A DNA stretch of 64,000 nt from Streptomyces spinoverrucosus. GTDB taxonomy: Bacteria > Actinomycetota > Actinomycetes > Streptomycetales > Streptomycetaceae. The position numbers were made by a program, and so were the translations under genes. The notes beneath the pieces were generated by a model, which was not told the DNA's origin, ran no database searches, and was given only the letters and a program-made list of their open reading frames with translations. Positions 59,687-64,000 of the stretch are shown in pieces; the stretch's first letter is position 1; each line of letters begins with the position of its first letter. The stretch covers positions 7,149,501 to 7,213,500 of the forward strand of contig NZ_JADPZX010000001.1 of NCBI RefSeq assembly GCF_015712165.1, given 5' to 3'.

Positions 59687-60838
59687 ATGAACCTGGAGCT
59701 CAGCGAGGAGCAGACCGCCGTACGGCAGCTCGCCCGGGACTTCGTGGACCGTGAGATCGCCCCCCACGTCATCGCCTGGGACCGCGCCGAGGAGGTCGAC
59801 CGGGGGATGGTCAAGAAGCTCGGCGAGGTCGGCTTCCTCGGCCTGACCGTCGACGAGGAGTACGGCGGCAGCGGCGGCGACCATCTCGCGTACTGCCTGG
59901 TCACGGAGGAGCTCGGCCGGGGTGACTCCTCCGTGCGTGGCATCGTCTCCGTCTCCCTCGGCCTGGTCGCCAAGACCCTCGCCGCCTGGGGCAGCGAGGA
60001 GCAGAAGCGGCGCTGGCTGCCGGGCCTGACCTCCGGCGAGTACGTCGGCTGCTTCGGCCTGACCGAGCCGGGCACCGGCTCCGACGCCGGGAACCTCACC
60101 ACCCGCGCGGCCCGTGAGGGCGACGACTACGTCATCAACGGCACCAAGATGTTCATCACCAACGGCACCTGGGCCGACGTCGTCCTGCTCTTCGCCCGGT
60201 CCACCGACGCGCCCGGCCACAAGGGCGTCTCCGCCTTCCTGGTACCGGCCGACACCCCCGGACTGACCCGCCGTACCGTGCACGGCAAGCTCGGCCTGCG
60301 CGGCCAGGCCACCGCCGAACTGGTCCTTCAGGACGTCCGGGTGCCCGCCACCGCGATGCTCGGCCCGGAGGGCAAGGGCTTCTCCGTCGCCATGTCCGCG
60401 CTCGCCAAGGGGCGGATGTCGGTCGCGGCCGGATGCGTCGGCATCGCCCAGGCCGCACTCGACGCGGCGGTGCGTTACGCGGGCGAGCGCGAGCAGTTCG
60501 GCAAGCCCATCGCCCACCACCAGCTCGTCCAGGAGCTGATCAGCGACATCGCTGTCGACGTCGACGCGGCCCGGCTGCTGACCTGGCGGGTCGCCGACCT
60601 GATCGACCGCGGCCTGCCGTTCACCACCGAGGCCTCCAAGGCCAAGCTGTTCGCCTCGGAGGCGGCAGTGCGCGCGGCCAACAACGCACTCCAGGTCTTC
60701 GGCGGCTACGGCTACATCGACGAGTACCCGGCGGGCAAGCTGCTGCGCGACGCCCGCGTGATGACGCTCTACGAGGGCACGAGCCAGATCCAGAAGCTGC
60801 TCATAGGGCGGGCGCTGACGGGGGTGTCGGCGTTCTGA
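59687..60838 (+). CDS. acyl-CoA dehydrogenase
   Basis: 383-aa FAD enzyme for the first step of beta-oxidation or branched-chain acid breakdown. Motifs: CFGLTEPGTGSDAGN (FAD/substrate), FITNGTWADVVLLFAR, ARLLTWRVADLI, and catalytic Glu363 in LYEGTSQIQKLLIGRAL, the position of short/medium-chain enzymes. Ribosome site GGGGTGA before ATG 59687. Regulated by the divergent TetR. The MaoC hydratase and another TetR close by suggest a fatty-acid degradation neighbourhood. Confidence 0.94.
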   Translation: MNLELSEEQTAVRQLARDFVDREIAPHVIAWDRAEEVDRGMVKKLGEVGFLGLTVDEEYGGSGGDHLAYCLVTEELGRGDSSVRGIVSVSLGLVAKTLAAWGSEEQKRRWLPGLTSGEYVGCFGLTEPGTGSDAGNLTTRAAREGDDYVINGTKMFITNGTWADVVLLFARSTDAPGHKGVSAFLVPADTPGLTRRTVHGKLGLRGQATAELVLQDVRVPATAMLGPEGKGFSVAMSALAKGRMSVAAGCVGIAQAALDAAVRYAGEREQFGKPIAHHQLVQELISDIAVDVDAARLLTWRVADLIDRGLPFTTEASKAKLFASEAAVRAANNALQVFGGYGYIDEYPAGKLLRDARVMTLYEGTSQIQKLLIGRALTGVSAF

Positions 60839-60898
60839 GTACCTTCTGAGTACTTCGGCGGATGGCGGCCCCGGTCCCGTCCGCCGACGCTTGTCCCC

Positions 60899-61135
60899 AT
60901 GAGCGACAAGCAGCAGAACACGGCCGCCTTCTACGGCCAGGCCGTCGCGTCCTTCGCCGTCGCCATGGCGGCCACCGCCATCGGCATCTACCAACTGGAC
61001 GCCGACCCGTGGGTGCGTGCCTTCCTCGGAATCGCCGTGCTCTATCTGGTCACGTCCGCCTTCACCCTCGCCAAGGTGATCCGGGACCGGCAGGAGACCG
61101 GGCGCGTGCTGCCCCCCTCCCAGCGGGGCATCTAA
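60899..61135 (+). CDS. YiaA/YiaB-like two-helix membrane protein
   Basis: 78 aa, two TM helices (FYGQAVASFAVAMAATAIGIYQL; AFLGIAVLYLVTSAFTLAKVI), conserved Asp-Pro-Trp between them, and a basic end (IRDRQETGRVLPPSQRGI). This is the YiaA/B domain of unknown function. The ribosome site is weak. Lies 60 bp after the acyl-CoA dehydrogenase and may be co-transcribed. Confidence 0.8.
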   Translation: MSDKQQNTAAFYGQAVASFAVAMAATAIGIYQLDADPWVRAFLGIAVLYLVTSAFTLAKVIRDRQETGRVLPPSQRGI

Positions 61136-61196
61136 GCGCCCGCTCAGCTTCGGCGGTATGGTGGTGCCTCTGGTCGGAGAGAGGGGCGAACGAGCG

Positions 61197-61826
61197 ATGA
61201 GTACGGCGGAGGAGACGGCCGGCGGCGAGACGCAGCCGTGGGCCGAGGTCACCCCTGAGGCGGCCCGGCGACTGCTGGTCGCCGCCGTGGAGGCCTTCGC
61301 CGAGCGCGGCTACCACGCCACGACGACCCGGGACATCGCGGGCCGCGCCGGGATGAGCCCGGCCGCGCTCTACATCCACTACAAGACCAAGGAAGAGCTG
61401 CTGCACCGCATCAGCCGGATCGGCCACGAGCGGGCCCTCGACATCCTGCGCACGGCGGCCCGGCGCGAGGGCAGCGCGACCGAGCGGCTCGCCGACGCGG
61501 TCAGCTCCTTCGTCCGCTGGCACGCCGGGGGGCGTACCACCGCGCGCGTGGTGCAGTACGAGCTGGACTCGCTCGGCACCGAGGCCCGCGCGGAGATCGT
61601 CGCGCTGCGCCGGCAGTGCGACGCCGAGGTGCGCGGCATCATCGAGGACGGTGTCGCGGCGGGCGAGTTCGAGGTGCTCGACGTACAGGGCACGACCCTC
61701 GCCGTGCTGTCGCTGTGCATCGACGTGGCCCGCTGGTTCAACATCGCGGGACCCTGGACGCCCGACGAGGTCGGCGCGCTCTACGCCGACCTCGTGCTGC
61801 GGATGGTGGGGGTGCGGCAGGGCTAG
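61197..61826 (+). CDS. TetR family regulator, FadR/KstR2-like
   Basis: 209 aa from ATG 61197. HTH: RRLLVAAVEAFAERGYHATTTRDIAGRAGMSPAALYIHYKTKEELLHRIS, and a C-terminal KstR2-like domain (VQYELDSLGTEARAEIVALRRQ). Relatives regulate fatty-acid or steroid breakdown and sense acyl-CoA. The converging MaoC gene has CTAAGC-GACT-GCTTAG in its promoter, probably its site. Confidence 0.87.
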   Translation: MSTAEETAGGETQPWAEVTPEAARRLLVAAVEAFAERGYHATTTRDIAGRAGMSPAALYIHYKTKEELLHRISRIGHERALDILRTAARREGSATERLADAVSSFVRWHAGGRTTARVVQYELDSLGTEARAEIVALRRQCDAEVRGIIEDGVAAGEFEVLDVQGTTLAVLSLCIDVARWFNIAGPWTPDEVGALYADLVLRMVGVRQG

Positions 61827-61849
61827 TTGTGCTGTCCGGAAGTAGCCGC

Positions 61850-62311
61850 TCAGAGGTAGTACCGGGACACCGACTCCGCCACGCACACCGGCTTGTCGCC
61901 GCCCTCGCGCTCCACGGTGAAGGCGACCGTCACCTGCACGCCGCCGGTCACGTCCTCGACGCCGCTGATCCTCGCCGTGGCGCGCAGCCGGGAGCCGACC
62001 GGGACGGGGGCGGGGAAACGGACCTTGTTGGTGCCGTAGTTGACGCCCATCTTCATGCCCTCGACGCCGATCAGCTGCGGGCCGAAGAGCGGCAGCAGGG
62101 AGAGCGTGAGGTAGCCGTGCGCGATCGTCGTGCCGAAGGGGCCGGCGGCGGCCTTCTCCGGGTCGACGTGGATCCACTGGTGGTCACCGGTGGCCTCGGC
62201 GAACAGATCGATCCGCTTCTGGTCGATCTCCAGCCAGTCGGTGTACCCCAGCTGCTCGCCCACCGTCGCCTTCAGCTCGTCGACGGACGTGAAGATCCTC
62301 GGCTCTGCCAT
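61850..62311 (-). CDS. MaoC-like (R)-enoyl-CoA hydratase
   Basis: 153 aa hot-dog-fold enzyme with the catalytic Asp/His motif ATGDHQWIHVDPEKAAAGPFGTTIAHGYLTLSLLP. Adds water to enoyl-CoA to give (R)-3-hydroxyacyl-CoA. GGGAGG precedes ATG 62311. Single gene with a palindromic operator in its promoter. Confidence 0.92.
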   Translation of the reverse strand: MAEPRIFTSVDELKATVGEQLGYTDWLEIDQKRIDLFAEATGDHQWIHVDPEKAAAGPFGTTIAHGYLTLSLLPLFGPQLIGVEGMKMGVNYGTNKVRFPAPVPVGSRLRATARISGVEDVTGGVQVTVAFTVEREGGDKPVCVAESVSRYYL

Positions 62312-62349
62312 GTCCCGGCCTCCCGCGTAGCGAAGTCAGATGCTGATGT

Positions 62350-62365
62350 CTAAGCGACTGCTTAG
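62350..62365. promoter_or_regulatory. TetR-type operator of the maoC gene
   Basis: CTAAGC-GACT-GCTTAG, a perfect 16-bp inverted repeat, 39 bp before the MaoC start and 66 bp before soxR. The CTAAGC arms fit sites of TetR regulators of fatty-acid degradation. Confidence 0.65.
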
Positions 62366-62430
62366 CATGGTCGCGGCGTGGGCCGCTGTCAACGGACCGG
62401 ACCGGTCACGGACTCGGTAGGCTTCGAGAG

Positions 62431-62964
62431 GTGCCCCAGATTCCCGAGAAGATCCACGAGCTCACCGTCGGCCAGCTCGCCGCGCGCAGCGGCGCCGCCG
62501 TCTCCGCCCTGCATTTCTACGAGGCCAAGGGCCTGATCAGCAGCAGCCGCACCTCGGGCAACCAGCGCCGCTACAGCCGTGACACGCTGCGTCGCGTCGC
62601 CTTCGTCCGCGCCGCCCAGCGCGTCGGCATCCCGCTGGCCACGATCCGCGAGGCGCTCGCCGAACTGCCCGAGGAGCGCACGCCCACCCGGGACGACTGG
62701 GCCCGCCTGTCCGAGGCCTGGCGCTCGGAGCTGGACCAGCGGATCAGGCAGCTCAACCGGCTGCGCGACCACCTCACGGACTGCATCGGCTGCGGCTGCC
62801 TCTCCCTGGACACCTGCGTCCTGTCCAACCCCGACGACGTCTTCGGTGAACGCCGGGCGGGCTCCCGCCTGATGGTGGAACGCCCGAACGCCGTCCGGCC
62901 GCGCGCACCGCGGGAGCGGCAGCAGGAGCAGGAGCAGGATCCGGAGCCGGAGGAGTGCTGCTAG
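62431..62964 (+). CDS. soxR: redox-sensing MerR regulator SoxR
   Basis: 177 aa from GTG 62431. MerR helix-turn-helix [50 protein letters not shown], dimerisation helix and the 2Fe-2S cluster motif C-x2-C-x-C-x5-C (Cys118, 121, 123, 129 in [12 protein letters not shown]). In Streptomyces SoxR answers redox-active antibiotics such as actinorhodin rather than superoxide. A C-terminal extension of 30 residues rich in Gln/Glu ends in Cys-Cys, absent from the E. coli protein. No target gene is adjacent. Confidence 0.95.
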   Translation: MPQIPEKIHELTVGQLAARSGAAVSALHFYEAKGLISSSRTSGNQRRYSRDTLRRVAFVRAAQRVGIPLATIREALAELPEERTPTRDDWARLSEAWRSELDQRIRQLNRLRDHLTDCIGCGCLSLDTCVLSNPDDVFGERRAGSRLMVERPNAVRPRAPRERQQEQEQDPEPEECC

Positions 62965-63114
62965 TGGAGACGGTTGTCCCGGCGACGCACGCCACCGCAC
63001 CGCCCGCCGACATCGCCCCGGCGATCACTCAGGACCCGTTCGATGTCATACGCCCCCGCGAACAGCCGCCGCACCAAAGGCGGCTCGCCGCAGACCAGTT
63101 CGTGCCGTCGGGAA

Positions 63115-63138
63115 CGGTGCGGCATCCCCTTCGCACCG
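63115..63138. terminator. hairpin between soxR and the zinc-ribbon gene
   Basis: CGGTGCG (63115-63121) and CGCACCG (63132-63138), a 7-bp stem with a 10-nt loop, lie between two converging genes. Confidence 0.4.
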
Positions 63139-63190
63139 CCCCCCTTGCGCAACCCCCGTTGCCCCGTTCCCCATGGCACTCGTGGCACTC

Positions 63191-63793
63191 TCAGGCGGAC
63201 ATCAGCAGCCGTTCGCGCCTGGCGTACGCCAGGGCGTCGGGCGTGAGCACGGGGCGCGGGACAAGGATTCCGCAGTCCGTGCAGACCGGACCCGACGACG
63301 GCTCGTGGTCCAGGTCGTACTTCCACACCAGGCGCTCCCCGCCACACACGGGGCACGCCGATCCGGGCTCGCGCTCCAGTGCGGCGATCAGCCGCCGCAG
63401 CACCTCCGCCAGCGGCTCGGCCGGGTGCACCTCGGGGTCGTCGCACCAGGCGACCCCGAAGCCGCCCCAGGTCAGCCGGTGCCAGTCGTCCACCGTGCCC
63501 GGCCGGCGCAGCCCGTCGTGCTTCTCCTTCTTGCGGCGCTCGGCGAACTCGACCTCGTAGGCCAGCCACACCGCCCGCGCCTCCTCCAGCTCCTCCAACG
63601 CGGCCACGAGCCGCGCCGGATCGGGAGAACGGTCCTCCGGGCCGAACCCGGCCCGGGTGCACAAGTGGTCCCACGTCGCCCTGTGCCCGTAGGGGGCGAA
63701 CCGCTCAAGGCACTTGCGCAGCGAGTAGCGCCGCAGCGCCAGATCGCACCGGGGGTCGCGTACCTGTCTCGCCAGACTCCGGAAACCGGCCAT
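63191..63793 (-). CDS. hypothetical protein with a zinc-ribbon-like C-terminal part
   Basis: 200 aa. N-terminal half is helical and charged (RCDLALRRYSLRKCLERFAPYGHRATWDHL; LVAALEELEEARAVWLAYEVEFAERRKKEKHDG). The C-terminal part has CPVCGGERLVWKYDLDHEPSSGPVCTDC, a pair of CxxC motifs fit for zinc. No enzyme motif and no recognised family. It is alone at the window end, converging on soxR; G/C-rich third positions support it as a gene. Confidence 0.7.
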   Translation of the reverse strand: MAGFRSLARQVRDPRCDLALRRYSLRKCLERFAPYGHRATWDHLCTRAGFGPEDRSPDPARLVAALEELEEARAVWLAYEVEFAERRKKEKHDGLRRPGTVDDWHRLTWGGFGVAWCDDPEVHPAEPLAEVLRRLIAALEREPGSACPVCGGERLVWKYDLDHEPSSGPVCTDCGILVPRPVLTPDALAYARRERLLMSA

Positions 63794-64000
63794 CGCCCTG
63801 CACCTCCGTCACACCTGCACCTGTACTTCGGTCACTTCGGCGTCGTCGTACGGACGTCGCCGAATAGACGTTTCGACCGGCGATTCGGCTCCATCCGATT
63901 TCCTCCGCGTTCCTCCATGTGACGACGACCTTCCTCGGCCGGTCCTTGCGACCCGGAAAAGTGACGCATGTTCATCTTCAAAGTCGGGGATAACCGGCGG
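63794..64000. other. upstream region at the window edge
   Basis: Probable promoter region of the gene at 63191-63793. An ATG at 63969 opens a short frame (MFIFKVGDNRR) to the window edge, but without a ribosome site I do not call a gene. Confidence 0.3.

Noticed and set aside
63969..64000. start of a further gene at the window edge
   Set aside because: Only eleven codons are visible and no ribosome site precedes the ATG.

Overview
This window is high-GC DNA with strong third-position G/C bias, frequent GTG/TTG starts, many secreted hydrolases and actinomycete marker genes (a streptogrisin pair, a four-cysteine SoxR, an RskA-type anti-sigma factor, a LAETG sortase substrate). It is almost certainly chromosomal Streptomyces. 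From memory and unchecked, the order dnaE2, secreted lipase, AA10 protein, GDSL lipase, ECF sigma, hmgA, CitMHS transporter, aldehyde/alcohol dehydrogenase, soxR matches the S. coelicolor SCO1739-to-SCO1697 stretch. I see no rRNA, tRNA, CRISPR array, prophage or complete insertion sequence.

Left part (1-15.4 kb): the C-terminal end of a cysteine-rich protein; two tandem streptogrisin-type secreted proteases separated by copies of an interspersed repeat; a RecF/OLD-like ATPase; and a LexA-boxed dnaE2 translationally coupled to a Y-family polymerase-like protein that lacks the catalytic acids (ImuB type). Then come a decayed NADAR gene, a cupin/MarR divergent pair with two palindromic operators, a secreted lipase, a sortase-anchored lytic polysaccharide monooxygenase, a small Arg-rich protein, a methyltransferase with a possible DNA-damage promoter, DUF402, tandem GNAT and GntR genes.

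Middle part (15.6-43 kb): DUF72 and AAA genes; a surface or exopolysaccharide locus (GH39/PslG-like glycosidase, a giant flippase-membrane fusion, polysaccharide deacetylase, two GT2 transferases, a CelD-like acetyltransferase and a membrane protein); a subtilase, a GDSL lipase and a Ser/Thr kinase. Next is a three-gene envelope operon (DUF4331, TPR, His-rich NicO metal transporter) divergent from an ECF sigma/RskA pair whose junction carries three tandem copies of the anti-sigma start region. A class III CoA transferase and a TetR-controlled drug-type ABC exporter follow. A 178-bp palindromic MITE-like element sits between the TetR gene and an orphan type ISP specificity-domain gene.

Right part (43-64 kb): GntR and homogentisate dioxygenase; lipoprotein-TetR-molybdopterin oxidoreductase; CitMHS metal-citrate transporter; MFS; a 22-unit 24-bp minisatellite; DUF3574; aldehyde and alcohol dehydrogenases with an MHS transporter; ArsR/EamA; a TetR/acyl-CoA dehydrogenase divergent pair; YiaA-like; TetR/MaoC; SoxR; and a zinc-ribbon-like protein. 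Several inverted repeats next to these regulators are convincing operator candidates. Two of them (53175-53193 and 59609-59627) share the same AAACTA-N7-TARTTT layout and may form one small fatty-acid/aldehyde regulon.
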